DNA of 64,000 nucleotides from Agapanthus africanus. Taxonomy: Eukaryota > Streptophyta > Magnoliopsida > Asparagales > Amaryllidaceae. Where the stretch lies: assembly GCA_030015575.1 (NCBI GenBank), contig JASDDO010000014.1, positions 169,231,911-169,295,910 of the forward strand, given 5' to 3'. Below, piece after piece: positions 10,601-21,793 of the stretch. The notes below the pieces were generated by a model. The model did no database searches and was not told the DNA's origin. It worked only from the letters and a program-made list of their open reading frames with translations. Both the position numbers and the translations under genes were made by a program. Position 1 is the first letter of the stretch, and every line of letters begins with the position of its first letter.

Positions 10601-12396
10601 TATCTTGCAGGGCCAAATCCGATCGAGGGGGAGACGGAAACCGTTGATCCTAAGGAGACAGAGGAGGCAGCTCCTACCGAGCCTGAGCCGACGGTGGGCA
10701 ACGTCGCCGAGGCTTCGGGGCCCGAGATGGAGGTTGAGGGGTCTGCAGCTGAGAGGGTCATTGATGCCCAGCCTGAAGTGGCGGCAGATGAAATGATCAT
10801 TACAACTGAACCGAGGGTGGTGGCGGACGAGGCGCTTGAGGCCGGCGACCTCGTGGTGACGGTGGATGAGCCGATGGAGACGACGGAGCCCGAAGAAGTA
10901 GCGGGTGAGATGGATACGACTCTTGGGGAAGAGTTAGCCACTCTCTCCCAAGAGTCCGACAACGCTCCAATCATTGCCCTCCCCGTGTACGATCTTCCGC
11001 CGTCTCCAGGTCTTGCGAGCACGACAACGGTCCCTATCGAGTCGGGTGATGAGGCCACGGGCGGTGGCCTCATGTCCACGGAGGAGGGAGACGCCTCCGT
11101 TTCAGCCGGCAACTCGTCAGGTAAATCCCAAGTTAGTGTTCTTTCTTTACCTCACAATTTTTCTGACAAATTTACCTTTTTTGTAACGCAGGTGCAGTCA
11201 GCGCCGATGCCCCACTGCTCGAGGGAGCGCCTTCAACGACTGCCTTGGCGGTGGTCACCTCTCAACCCTCTCTCATACCCTCGAAGATGTTGGAAGGTAT
11301 GGGTTTGCAATTTATTAACCTTATCTTCCAGAAGCATAATTTGTGTACTAAAGTTATACTGTTGTGTCTTTCAGGAGTGCTTTTTAACCATCTCTATCAA
11401 GTGTTGCTCCCACACTTCTCCTTCCCATCTGAATTCGCCTCCCCCTCTGGTGGCGCTGGTGAGTACCGTTCCCGATTGATATCTTTGTTTTTCAGTGGTA
11501 GAATTATTTCTAACTCTCTCTTGTCCTGACCGCAGTGTTACAAATCGAAGGGGGAGAAGAAAGATCGGTTGTGCCACCGGCCCTTCCGGCCTTGCCACCT
11601 GCTTCAACCGGTATAGTAAACTATCTTATCAATGACTTTCTTCGTATCTATTGAATCATCATCTAATCACATTTTGTCCTTTTCAGCTGTCATTCCAGTC
11701 TCGGTGCCTTTTGAGTCTCGTATTACAATACCGGGCGGCCCTTCCCAGAGACGTCCGTCCTCAAAAGATGCGGCGAATAGTCTGCGCATGTTGAGCGACT
11801 ACATCGAGGAACTCGATGTCGAGGCTCCTACATCTGCTGAGGACTTTGCTATGATGGTTAACCCGATGTTGGTGATATTTTCCACCTTCCATGACGAGGG
11901 CATTGTCGCCTCTTGGGTTAACCATTGTCGGGAGATTGAGGCTCGCCTTCATCAGCTGGAGTCGATGCGCCTATCCCCCGAGACTTTGGCCGTGAGCACT
12001 CAACGGGGAGCATGGCTCGAGCAAAGCACTTCTCATTTCCGTCATTTGGAACAAGAAGCAGCTTTGAGGCTGAAGGAGTGCCAAGAATCTTCAAGCGAAA
12101 CTGCTCGCCTGCGTTCTGAAGTTGAGGCAAACGCCGCTGAGGTAAAGGCCGTCTTCGAGGGCCTTCTGGAGCGCATCTCAAATGGGCTGAGACTGAAGCG
12201 GGCACTTGATGTCACCGAGCATGACACTCCAGGCCGTGAAGCTGCTCATCAAGCCGTCAGGGATCAGCTTGCATCTGTCGCACAGCAATGGGCCCAAGTG
12301 GAGGCGGAGTTGGCAGTGGTGGCCAATCAGGAAAAGGCATGGAAGGAAGTGTACGAACAACTGATAAAGCTACTTGAGACGCTTCCTTCCCAATAG
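7607..12396 (+). pseudogene. Antisense gene: plant-mobile-domain-like N-terminal half, acidic middle, coiled-coil end
   Basis: Proposed exons: 7607-8507, 8587-9936, 10009-10089, 10162-10539, 10611-11120, 11192-11296, 11375-11458, 11536-11610 and 11687-12396. All eight introns (60-80 bp size class, GT...AG) are phase 1, and every internal exon is a multiple of 3. The first 2.3 kb resembles the plant mobile domain (PMD, aminotransferase-like) family: W-rich, with THTF and a SISLEEF...GLPV motif near 8215-8245. The middle is acidic and Pro/Ser-rich. The last exon has a long Glu/Gln/Ala coiled coil. Three in-frame stops remain: TAA at 7973, TGA at 9366 and TAG at 10335. The TGA could fall in a further weak phase-1 intron (9328-9387). 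It runs opposite to gag-pol, as known for extra ORFs in some Tat elements. Function unknown; the coiled coil suggests oligomerisation (inference). Confidence 0.75.
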
Positions 12397-12498
12397 CTGC
12401 CTTTGTATCAATGTATTTGTAAAATTTTCCTTTTAAATAATATGTATCCATTCTTTATTCTTTTGTACGATTCATCTTGTATTTGATTGAAGTCAATG

Positions 12499-12504
12499 AA
12501 TAAA
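12499..12504 (+). terminator. Poly(A) signal of the antisense gene
   Basis: AATAAA 103 bp after the stop codon of the antisense gene, preceded by TTGTA-rich sequence typical of plant far-upstream elements. It completes an independent transcription unit on the strand opposite gag-pol. Confidence 0.6.
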
Positions 12505-12654
12505 GATACACATTTTCTTTTGCAATGTCTTGTATGCTCTTTTGCTTTCTGCCTTCTCTTATTATCAGCATGTTATCTTTGATAAACATAATTGGCAGAT
12601 AACTTAGTTTTTTCCAAGAGATAGCGATGGCTTAGGCCGCAGGTTCAGATCTGC

Positions 12655-12845
12655 TGCCTAAGAATTTTCAACTCTATGAGCCGTGAGGGTCTCATAGAGA
12701 CTTTTCTCCCTACGGATCGAGAGGATCTCATAGGTGGATTTTCTCCTTAGGAATCATGTGGATTTCTAAGTGTGTTTTCTCTTACAAGTCGTAAGGATCC
12801 TATAAGAGAATTTTTCCCTCTTACGAGTCGAGAGGGCCCGTAAGC
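12655..12845. repeat. Array of short hairpins, first block
   Basis: Successive imperfect inverted repeats share a loop core resembling GTCGTGAGGAT. An example is CTCTATGAG pairing with CTCATAGAG at about 12671-12698. The same type reappears at 14615-15135. No coding role is seen. Confidence 0.6.
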
Positions 12846-13006
12846 GGTTGTTTCCCTCCTTGTCGAGATTCGACTTTGGAGAGTGAGACCCGTGAATAGT
12901 ATGCAAGAAATCTTTTTGGATCGACTTGCAGGGTCCCATTGTTCGGGAAGCAAGCTTTTTGATTCCTGCTGCCTGGGGATTCATCTTGCAATTTGAGACG
13001 AATCGG

Positions 13007-14050
13007 GAATTTCCCGCGGAGACACTGGTTTCTCTGCGAGCTGACACGAATCAGGAGGCTCTCGTCAAGGAGTTTTTGTATCCATGAGTCGAGGAATTTG
13101 CTAGGGATTATTTGTTTCCCTAGCGCCAAGGATTATTTGTTTCCTTAGGGTTTGAAACGAGTCGAGGATTTCCCACGGAAGCACTGGTGGCTCTGCGAGT
13201 CGACGCGGATCAGGAGGCTCTCGTCAAGGAGTGTTTGTATCCGTGAGTCGAGGAGTTTGCTAGGGATTATTTGTTTCCCAAGCACCAAGGATTATTTGTT
13301 TCCTTAGGGTTTGAAACGAGTCGAGAATTTCCCACGGAGGCACTGGTGGCTCTGCGAGTCGACGCGAATCAGGAGGCTCTCGTCAAGGAGTGTTTGTATC
13401 TGTGAGTCGAGGAGTTTGCTAGGGATTATTTGTTTCCCAAGCACCAAGGATTATTTTTTTCCTTGGGGTTTGAAACGAGTCGAGAATTTCCCACGGAGGC
13501 ACTGGTGGCTCTGCGAGTCGACGCGGATCAGGAGGCTCTCATCAAGGAGTGTTTGTATCCGTGAGTCGAGGAGTTTGCTAGGGATTATTTGTTTCCCAAG
13601 CGCCAAGGATTATTTGTTTCCTTGGGGTTTGAAACGAGTTGAGAATTTCCCACGGAGGCACTGGTGGCTCTGCGAGTCGACGCAGATCAGGAGGCTCTCA
13701 TCAAGGAGTGTTTGTATCTGTGAGTCGAGGAGTTTACTAGGGATTATTTGTTTCCTAAGTGCCAAGGATTATTTGTTTCCTTGGGGTTTGAAACGAGTCG
13801 AGAATTTCCCACGGAGGCACTGGTGGCTCTGCGAGTCGATGCGGATCAGGAGGCTCTCATCAAGGAGTGTTTGTATCCGTGAGTCGAGGAGTTTGCTAGG
13901 GATTATTTGTTTCCCAAGCGCCAAGGATTATTTGTTTCCTTGGGGTTTGAAACAAGTCGAGAATTTCCCACGGAGGCACTGGTGGCTCTGCAAGTCGACG
14001 CGGATCAGGAGGCTCTCGTCAAGGAGTGTTTGTATCCGTGAGTCGAGATA
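13007..14050. repeat. 159-bp tandem repeat, about seven copies
   Basis: The landmark GAATTTCCCAC (or close variants) recurs at about 13008, 13166, 13325, 13484, 13643, 13802 and 13961, a period of 159 bp. The first copy is the most divergent. Since 159 is divisible by 3, a plus-strand frame stays open for five units (13311-14087), giving a 53-residue repeat. I regard that as a by-product of the period, not as evidence of a protein. Confidence 0.9.
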
Positions 14051-14239
14051 TCTGCTGAAGACACTGGTTTCTTCGGAGTTGGACTGAACCGTCGAGATTT
14101 GGCTTCGTCTTCTGGCGGAGCCTGTTGGGAAAGTATGGTTCTCTCTTTGTTCACGCCCTTGGATTGTATACAGGGATCGATGTGATCTTATCTGTAGGGC
14201 CAAAGTTTTATCATCATTTTTTTTTGTTTTACCTCCGCG

Positions 14240-14460
14240 ATGCTCTATCATTTCAGCTGTTATATCGTGAAGGTCGCGATTGCCCAATCATTTCGGCTAT
14301 TTTTCGCGGTGCCCAATCATTTCGGCTATTTATTTTATTTTTACTCGCTGCTTTTTATTGCGAGTTGCCCAATCATTTCGGCTATTTTGCATGCATACAT
14401 TTTTACTTGCTGCTTTTTATTGCAAGTTGCCCTATCATTTCGGCTATTTCGTATGCATGT
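14240..14460. repeat. Short repeats with core CAATCATTTCGGCTAT
   Basis: About five copies of (C/T)C(A/T)ATCATTTC(G/A)GCT(A/G)T separated by T-rich spacers, several preceded by GCTGCTTTTTATTGC. No coding role is evident. Confidence 0.7.
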
Positions 14461-14614
14461 GCGGCCTATTGGCTTTTCGCTGTAAACCGATTTCGGCATC
14501 AGCACTGCTACAACTGGGATATTACCAGGAGCGAATCATCATCTGCCTCTGTCGATGTCGAACAAAGGTGGCTTAGCGACCAGGGTTAGGATCCTGTCTG
14601 CTAAGGCTTTTGAC

Positions 14615-15135
14615 TTCATGAGCCGTAAGGGTTTCACGAAGTTATTTCTCCCCACAAGTCGTGAGGATCTTGTAGGTGTATTTTCTCCTTAGGACTCGTG
14701 AGGATTCCTAAGTGTTCGTTTCCTCTGTAAGTCGTAAGGATCCCACAGGAGGGTTTTCTCCTCATAAATCGAGAGGATTTACAAGGGTTGTTTACCATGC
14801 GAACATATCCCCAGTCACGGATGAGACTTGGTTAGGGAAATGTTTATTCGCGCCCGTGGATTGTATACAAGGGTCAGTATTGAGCCACTTGTAGGGCAAT
14901 ATCAGAAATTGTGGGGGTTGCTTAAGCACAGGTTTAGGTCTCTGTAACTTAAGACTTCCAAATCCTATGAGCCGTGAGGGTCCCATAAGAGAGTTCTCCT
15001 TACGAGTCGTGAGGATCTCGCAAGTGTATTTTCTCCTTAGGAATCGTGAGGATTCCTAAGTGTGTTACTTCCTTGTGAGTCGTAAGGATCTCACGCGGGT
15101 GGTTTCTCCTTACAAGGTCGAGAGGATCCTGTAAG
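14615..15135. repeat. Array of short hairpins, second block
   Basis: Repeated perfect or near-perfect inverted repeats. The clearest is 15036-15060, a 10-bp stem CTTAGGAATC with loop GTGAG; close relatives lie at about 14690 and 12752. Each stem differs, but the loop and its flanks are conserved. Confidence 0.6.
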
Positions 15136-15149
15136 TGTTTTAACGAGGT

Positions 15150-15420
15150 TGCGCCCTTTCGGGTTTTCACAAACACTCGCCGGTAGCCCTGCTGTTTTTA
15201 CCCATGGAGCCCTTTCGGGTTTTCATCCGTGCCCATTTTGCTTATGGACATACCGTTTTTTTTTATTCTTTTTATTTTCTTTTTCTCTTTTTTTTACGAG
15301 GTCTTGCCCTTTCGGGTTTTCACGAACACTCGCCGGTAGCCCTGCTGTTTTTACTCACGGAGCCCTTTCGGGTTTCATCTGTGCCCATTTTGCTTATGGA
15401 CATACCGTTTTTATTTATTA
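15150..15420. repeat. Two direct copies of a 150-bp repeat
   Basis: The phrases GCCCTTTCGGGTTTTCAC and CGCCGGTAGCCCTGCTG occur near 15153 and again near 15306, each followed by a T-rich tract. With 15484-15533 (two LTR-type 27-bp units), this fills the space between the antisense gene and the integrase end. Confidence 0.75.
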
Positions 15421-15631
15421 TATATTTTTCTTTATTTCTTATTTTTTTTATTCATCTCGTCAGCCTAAGGATACCGCGGTATTAGTTTAAAGACGTTTCA
15501 GTCTGCTATTAGTTTAAGGACATTTCGGTCCGATATGGAGAAGGCCGGCTACTGCTTATAAAGCTTGAGCTTAGGAAGATAGCGAGCGGACATAGCCGTC
15601 GTCATCTATCATTGACCTAGGCTGTGGCTCA

Positions 15632-17152
15632 TTAAGCGTAGTATCTCTTTAGGAAGCGACCGTTTATTGGCCTGAAAGGCCTTTCACCGTGCATGTCCAT
15701 GAGTAGATAGGCCCCATCCTGGTAGACGTTATCTATGATGTATGGGCCTTCATAGTTTGACTCGAATTTTCCTCGCTTGGCGCGATTGGGAATCATAGGC
15801 CTTTTGACCACTAGCACAAGTTCGCCTTGGCGGAATGTCCTCGGTCGGGTCAATCTTTCATATGAGCGCATCATCTTTGCTTTATAAGCTTCCAGATTTT
15901 GCTGTGCTATGAGCCGGGTTTCATCAAGAGCGTCAAGCTCCTCAAGCCGAAGGTGAGCATTTTCTTCGTCCGTTAGCTCGTAGTGGACTGCCACTCGTAG
16001 AGAGGGTAATTCTATCTTGAGAGGGAGTACTACTTCTGTACCAAATACCAACGCATATGGCGTTGCGTTCGTGGCTGTTTTAAACGTAGTTCGATACGCC
16101 CAGAGAGCTTCTTGCAGTCTTTCGTGCCAGTCTTTCTTATTTCGTGACACTGTTTTCTTCATGATCTTCGTCAAGGTCTTGTTGAAGGCTTCAGCTAGAC
16201 TGTTAGCTCGCGGATTATAAATTGAGGAATATCTCCAGTCTATATTATGCTGTTGCGCGAAGCGACTGATTTTATGGCTTCTGTAGGCTGGCCCGTTATC
16301 GGAGATGATTCGTCTTGGCGTTCCAAACCGATATATGACATGCGTCTTGAAGAAATGGAGGATATTCTCCATCTTTACTTCCCTCAGCGGTACCGCTTCT
16401 GCCCACTTAGAGAAGTAGTCAGTCGTCGCTAGGATGAAACGATGTCCTCTAGACGATGCCGGTTCGATGGGGCCAACTATATCAGTCCCCCACATTTTGA
16501 ATGGCCAGCTAGCCACCGTTGGATGTAGTGGATTCGGATGTTGATGGATAAAGTCCCCATGAATTTGGCATGAATGGCATTGCTTCGCATATTCGAGGCA
16601 GTCCTGGATCATTGTGGGCCAATAGTAGCCCATCCGTTTGATCTTCAACTTCATCTTTGGGCCCGCTTGGTGAGAACCGCAGAGTCCGTCGTGAACCTCC
16701 TGGACGACTCTTTTCGCTTCGTCAGATCCTAAACATCTCAGCCACAGAGAATCAAACGAACTCTTGTACAGAGTATCATTGACAAAGGCGAAAGACAGAG
16801 CTCGTTTCATAAGCTGATGTCTTGTGGACGCTTCTTCAGGCATTCGGTGGGACCTAAAGTAGTCTATAAAGACTTCTCTCCAATCCTCAGCCTTTTCCCG
16901 GTCTTTTACTTGCAGGGTCGTTTGCTCAGTCGCTCCCTTCTCTTCGGATGATTCCGGAGATATTTCTGCTGGGGCAATCACTTGACGGCTTTGTACCATG
17001 ATTCTAACGTCATCGAGATTCTCGTCAGCCAGTTCTTTAGCAAGTTTGGCCAATGCGTCTGCTTTGCTGTTTTCCGCGCGCGGTATGTTCTCCAAAGTAT
17101 AACAGGGAATTTGGGTTAACAATTGTTGCACCTTTTCGCCGTACCTCACCAA
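15632..17152 (-). pseudogene. End of second RNase H and integrase
   Basis: The first 40 codons finish the archaeal-type RNase H (ENSKADALAKLA). The integrase follows: an HHCC zinc-binding region (VHDGLCGSHQAG ... CHSCQ), then the DDE core, with Asp in WGTDIVGP, Asp in ISDNGPAY and Glu in SLAEAFNKT, so the catalytic triad is present. A Ty3-type C-terminal segment (GKFESNYEGPYII) ends at TAA 15632-15634. No chromodomain follows, which fits Tat and excludes chromoviruses. Confidence 0.93.
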
Positions 17153-17200
17153 CTCCGGTTTGTACGTTTGGTAGTCGCCGTTTACTTGATTAACGACCAG

Positions 17201-17998
17201 CTAGGAGTCTCCGTATATGAGGAGGTTTTCAATTCCCATGTTGATGGCGATCTCGAGGCCTGCTATCAGAGCTTCGTATTTGGCTTCATTGTTTGTCCTC
17301 GGCTCTGTTAGGGAGAAAGCAAAGCGCATTATCCCTCCTTGTGGAGTTACAAAGATGAGCCCTACGCCCGATTTGATTATAGGGGTGCTTTGTTTGCGCT
17401 TCTTTATGGAAGATGCGCCATCGAAATAAAGCTCCCATCGAGTATCATCACCGTCGACCGCATCAAACGCATGTTCGTCTGGAAGATCGCAGTTTAAAGG
17501 GGAGTCGGCCGGTATCGGGTGCTCAGTGAGGAAATCGGCGATGGCCTGGCCTTTCACTGCCTTGAGAGGTTGATACGTTATCGAGAACTCCATCAAGAGC
17601 AGGGCCCATTTAGCGAGTCGACCTGTCAATATGGCCTTTGACATTAGATATTTGAGAGGGTCTACCTTCGAAATGAGACGGACTTCATGTGCTAATGTGT
17701 AATGTCTGAGCTTTGTTATCGCGAAGATCAACGCCAGGCAGTGTTTTTCAATGGGGGAGTAGTTACTTTCTGCCCCCAGCAGAACTCGACTTAAGTAGTA
17801 GAGTGCTCTTTCTTTCCCTTGATCGTTCTCTTGTGCCCATAATGCGCCTAAGGAACCTTCGAGGGCAGTTGTATAAAGAATGAGGGGTTTTCCCTTGACC
17901 GGAGCAGCCAACACCGGCGAGTTCTGCAGGTATTGCTTGATCTCGTCTAGTGCGCTTTGGCATTTTTGGTCGTAGATGAACGGGGTTCCCTTCTTCAT
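17201..17998 (-). pseudogene. RT connection, first RNase H and start of second (archaeal-type) RNase H
   Basis: The first part is the RT-linked RNase H region (ALYYLSRVLLGAESNYSPIEKHCLAL), in which acidic catalytic residues look eroded. The second is a separate RNase H starting WELYFDGASS with GVGLIFVTPQGG, NNEAKYEALIAGL and YGDS. The tandem second RNase H of archaeal type is the hallmark of the Tat lineage. It is cut by TAG 17201-17203, right after YGDS, where Gln is usual, so a CAG to TAG change is likely. Confidence 0.88.
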
Positions 17999-18052
17999 CA
18001 GGTGACTGTAAGGACGACATTTTCCTGAAAGGTTGGCTATAAATCGCCGTAT

Positions 18053-18751
18053 TTACGCGAGCTTCCCTTGGAGAGACCACAGCTGTTTGAGATTCCTTGG
18101 CGGAGGCATTTCCATGATCGCCTTGATCTTAGACGGATCTATTTCAATACCTCGGTGTCGAACGATGAATCCCAGGAATTTGCCTGAGGAAACTCCGAAT
18201 GCACACTTGAGCAGGTTCATTTTCAAGTTGTATTGTCGAAGGCATTGAAATACAGTCTTCAAATGCTCAAGATGTTCCTCGTATGATTTGCTTTTAACCA
18301 CGAGATCGTCGATATAGCATTCGACGATTTCGTGTATAAGGTCATCGAAGATCTTCGTCATGGCCCTTTGGTAAGTGGCACCGGCATTCTTTAATCCGAA
18401 GGGCATCACTTTATAACAGAATATTCCCAAAGGAGTCCTGAAGGCTGTGTGCTTCTGGTCTTCGAGATGCATTTTTATCTGATTATAACCTGACGAGCCG
18501 TCCATGAAGGAGAAAACCTCATGAGTGGACGTATTGTCTATCATCAGTTCGGTGTCTGGCACTGGAAAATCGTCCTTCGGGCAAGCTTTATTAAGATCCC
18601 GGAAGTCTACGCATATGCGCACTGTCCCATTTTTCTTCATCACTGGGACGATGTTGGCGATCCATTCAGGGTATTGAACTTCCTGGATGAAGCCAGAGTC
18701 AATCAGCTTTTTGACCTCGGTGTTGATGCTCATCTCAAGCTCGAGCCACAT
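18053..18751 (-). pseudogene. pol: Reverse transcriptase core
   Basis: RT motifs appear in order: VRICVDFRDLNKACPKDDFP, then FMDGSSGYNQIKM, then MPFGLKNAGATYQRAM, then the catalytic CYIDDLVVKS (YIDD at 18305-18316), then KFLGFIV. The catalytic Asp residues are intact. The TAA at 18053-18055 falls in the conserved phrase LQGKLA-IRRFI where Tyr is expected, so it is a transversion, not a deamination. Confidence 0.95.
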
Positions 18752-18763
18752 TCTCCTCGGCGC

Positions 18764-19114
18764 CTATTTGACTGGCTTGATGTCCGGGGATATCGCCAAT
18801 CTGTGTACAGCAATTTCTGGATCTAGTCCCGGCATTTCGGAATAGTGCCACGCGAAGTAATCTCTATGTTGTAGAAGCACGTCCTTTAACGCAGCCACCC
18901 TTTCTTCAGATAGCAGCTCGCTGATGAATGTCGGTCGCGGATCGTTTGCCGATCCCAACTCAATCTTCTTGAGGTTATCTGCAGTAGTATGTATGCCATC
19001 CTCCAGTTCTTTCGGAGCTGGCGGAAATTCTGAGATCACCTCATCATTGCTGTTTTCGAGGCACCAGGGAAGGCTGTCCATGTTCTCAGATTCTTCTTTT
19101 AGTATTGTTATCAC
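18764..19114 (-). pseudogene. N-terminal segment of reverse transcriptase
   Basis: This section leads into RT: it contains YFAWHYSEMPGLDPEIAVHRL, typical of the segment before RT motif 1 in Ty3/gypsy. It ends in KPVK followed by TAG 18764-18766, at a position where related elements have Gln (PVKQ.PRR), so a CAG to TAG change is likely. Confidence 0.85.
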
Positions 19115-19141
19115 GTGACAAGTACGAATTCGTTTCCAATC

Positions 19142-19504
19142 CTAATGTGGAACTGGTTTTTCTTTCGTGGCCTTGGGCTCGTGCTTTTGTGGTGGCGCTA
19201 CCCTCCAGTTGTCGGACAGAGCGAATTTGCCAAGCTGATACTGATCTTCGACCCAATTCTTGAAGGTGAAGCAATCTTCAAGAGGATGCCCTATTACTCG
19301 ATGGTAAGAGCAATAGTCCGGGTGTGAGACTTCGCCCGCTTGTTCGGGATATTTAGACTCCGGCAGTGTAAGCATCTGATATTTTAGAGCGAGGTCAAGT
19401 ATCTTCTTTGTCTTGTCTCGCGGAAACGAGTATGCTCGACCCATTTTCTTCATAAGGGATAGATCAATAACGCTCGACTCCCGTTTGCGTGGCTTCTTAG
19501 CCAT
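19142..19504 (-). pseudogene. Third CHHC knuckle, duplicate of the gag C-terminal cassette
   Basis: About 120 codons strongly resemble the end of the gag section. They share YSFPRDKT, then a Leu-rich stretch, then YCSYHRVIGHPLEDC (CX2HX4HX4C), then NWVEDQYQLGKFALSD. This is a second copy of the same cassette placed between protease and RT. It ends with TAG 19142-19144. Confidence 0.75.
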
Positions 19505-19510
19505 GCTTTG

Positions 19511-21775
19511 TTATTGTTGAGCGCCTTTTTGGCTTTTCGACTTATTTCTGCTTTTGCGCCGAGCCTTCTTTATAATAGGTTGACAAGGAGCGGCATTTTC
19601 ATTCTTTACGGCCTGTTGGAGAAGGCGTTGCGTCTTGGCTTTCTCGTAGATGGCCGTCTCACAGTTGTGATCATCTTGGACTTTTTGACCAGCTTTCTTT
19701 ATAAGTTTGTCCATTTGTTCCTCGAACGACGGACTGGACTCTTTTGCATTTGGAACTTTTACTGTCTCAGGATTAACGTCCTCCCATTGAGCATCTGCTT
19801 CTTCATTGAAGTCGTACACGATGTAGCAGCCGTGTAGTAACTCTCGTTTCTTTGACCGGATGTATCCAAGCCCCTTTGTTTCTATTCTCCCATTAGGTAG
19901 CTTGCGTTGAGTTCCAGGAACGTTCCAGACTTTGTCGTAGAACTTGGCTTTTCGAACGGTCTGCTTGAAGGATATCCCTTGGCGTTTCAGCAGCTTTTTC
20001 AAACCCTCCGTATAATATCTGGGTAGACGGATAGGCTGAAGCCTGTCGAGCGTAGAATCCGCGCCATGCCAGATTTCTTTTTCTACCTTGGTTTCTTCAG
20101 AGCGGTAAAACAGAATTGCTTTCTCGCTCTCTCGCCTGGGAGGGATGTAGAATGTTTGTAGCTCTTCTATGTTGTAAATATTAAGTGCATCCAGTTCTTT
20201 ATGGTGTTTAAACGGCACCATGGCGACCTGCAGACTTTGCTCTTCATCAGCGAACGTTCGTATTGAAGGTCGAGCAGAGAATACAGCATGGACTTCATCT
20301 TCCGAGTCGCTGCCAAAGATCAACGTAGGAGCTGATGGTCCCGGCTTGTTGTGTTGGGGCGGACCCGAATAAACCATCTCCTCTTCCTCCTCGGTATCAC
20401 TGCCGAAGACAGGGATGGTGGCGTTAGTTTTATTCTCCGGCTTGTGACACTTCTCCATATCTTCGAAATCCGGTAAGAAGTATTTGGCATCTTCGTATTT
20501 GCGGACCTCGTTCACAGAGAACGGGTTCAGTTCTCCCGTCACGGTATACTCGAAACCATCCTTAAAATACTTCATACACTGATGTTGTGTAGAAGGGATG
20601 ATGTTGTACTCGTGTAACCATGGTCGGCCGAGCAAAGCGTTGTAGCATGTCTTGGCATCTATGACGTGGAACTTAATGTCCGTGACGAGTAGCCCGAAGC
20701 GTAGCGTCAGTATCACAGATCCAAGAGTATTTGACGATTGGGAGTCGAACCCGGAGATGGTGATCTTGTCCCGAGCAAGGTGCTGGACGCTCATGCAGAT
20801 TTCCTTCAATACCCGCACGTTGAGTAGGTTAACAGACGACCCGTTATCGATCAGGAATTTTCCTATCTTTATATCACGACAGTATCCCGAGACATAAAGA
20901 GGGCGATTGTGTTCACACGTCCCAAGTAGAAGGTCTTCATCGCCAAAAGTAACATCGGCCGTGTGCACTTCCTCCAATTCATCCTTCATCTTTTCCTCGG
21001 CCAGGCATGCTTGGAATTGTTCTGGGTCTTGGAGCGCCTTAATTAACGAATCTCTCGCCTCTTTTGATAGCAAAAGGGCGTCAAGAATGCTGAGCTGTGA
21101 GGGCAGCTTCCTCAAATGTGCTAAGACGTTGTAATCCACCTTATTCTTCTTTGGTGGGTCTTTGGCAGCTAGCTCTTCCACCACTTGGTCATCTAAGACG
21201 ATATCTTCTGTGGCCTTTTCTTTCCCTTTATCTTTTTTGTTCGAGGGTCCGAGGTTCTTTTCGGGCAGCGTGCGATTACGTAGCCGGATATTTTCGCAAA
21301 CCTTCAGTTCTTCTTCTTTTCTCGAGGCGGACTCTTTAAAGAGAGGGGAAAGTTCTAGTACTTCATCAGAATCACTCCCGAATGTGGGCACTTGTGATCT
21401 ACCGGTGTTAACCATGCAACAATCGCCAGCAGTTCTTTTAAGCCCTTCGGTCATATTTCTTTGCTCTCGACGAGTTTTACGCTTTTCCCGCTTAAAGTGT
21501 TGTCGATGAGCAACATATCCTTGCCACCATCTATCGAAAGTTTTGCACTCTTGAGTGGGGTGTGAAATCTTTTGATGATATAAGCAATAGGAGGGGTGCG
21601 TTTCCATTTCACCAGTGATGTTTCCTTCAGAGGATGGTAGCTTCATGCCTATTGATATGGCCTTAGCAAACTTTTTCCTCATCTTGAATTGGCTTTTGTC
21701 GGTAGCGGAAGTGTTTAGCTCCAGCGGGATCGTCTCAGCTCTTTCATCAAGTCGCTGGTGCTTGGCCCTTTCCAA
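19511..21775 (-). pseudogene. pro: Second CHHC knuckle and aspartic protease
   Basis: A 754-codon stretch in the polyprotein frame. A second knuckle, YCLYHQKISHPTQEC, lies at about codons 63-77. A retropepsin-like protease follows: the catalytic motif FLIDNGSSVNLL (DNGSS at 20834-20848, Asn in place of the usual Ser or Thr after Asp) and, about 70 residues later, the flap/core phrase ALLGRPWLHE. After it come acidic and basic linkers toward RT. The stretch ends at TAA 19511-19513, probably from CAA in a Gln-rich run. The protease would cleave the polyprotein. Confidence 0.85.
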
Positions 21776-21793
21776 TATAGCCGTCTCGCGTTC

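Noticed and set aside
13311..14087. 258-codon repetitive plus-strand ORF
   Set aside because: It is explained by a 159-bp tandem repeat whose period is divisible by 3. It has no domain, and start and stop fall at repeat edges.
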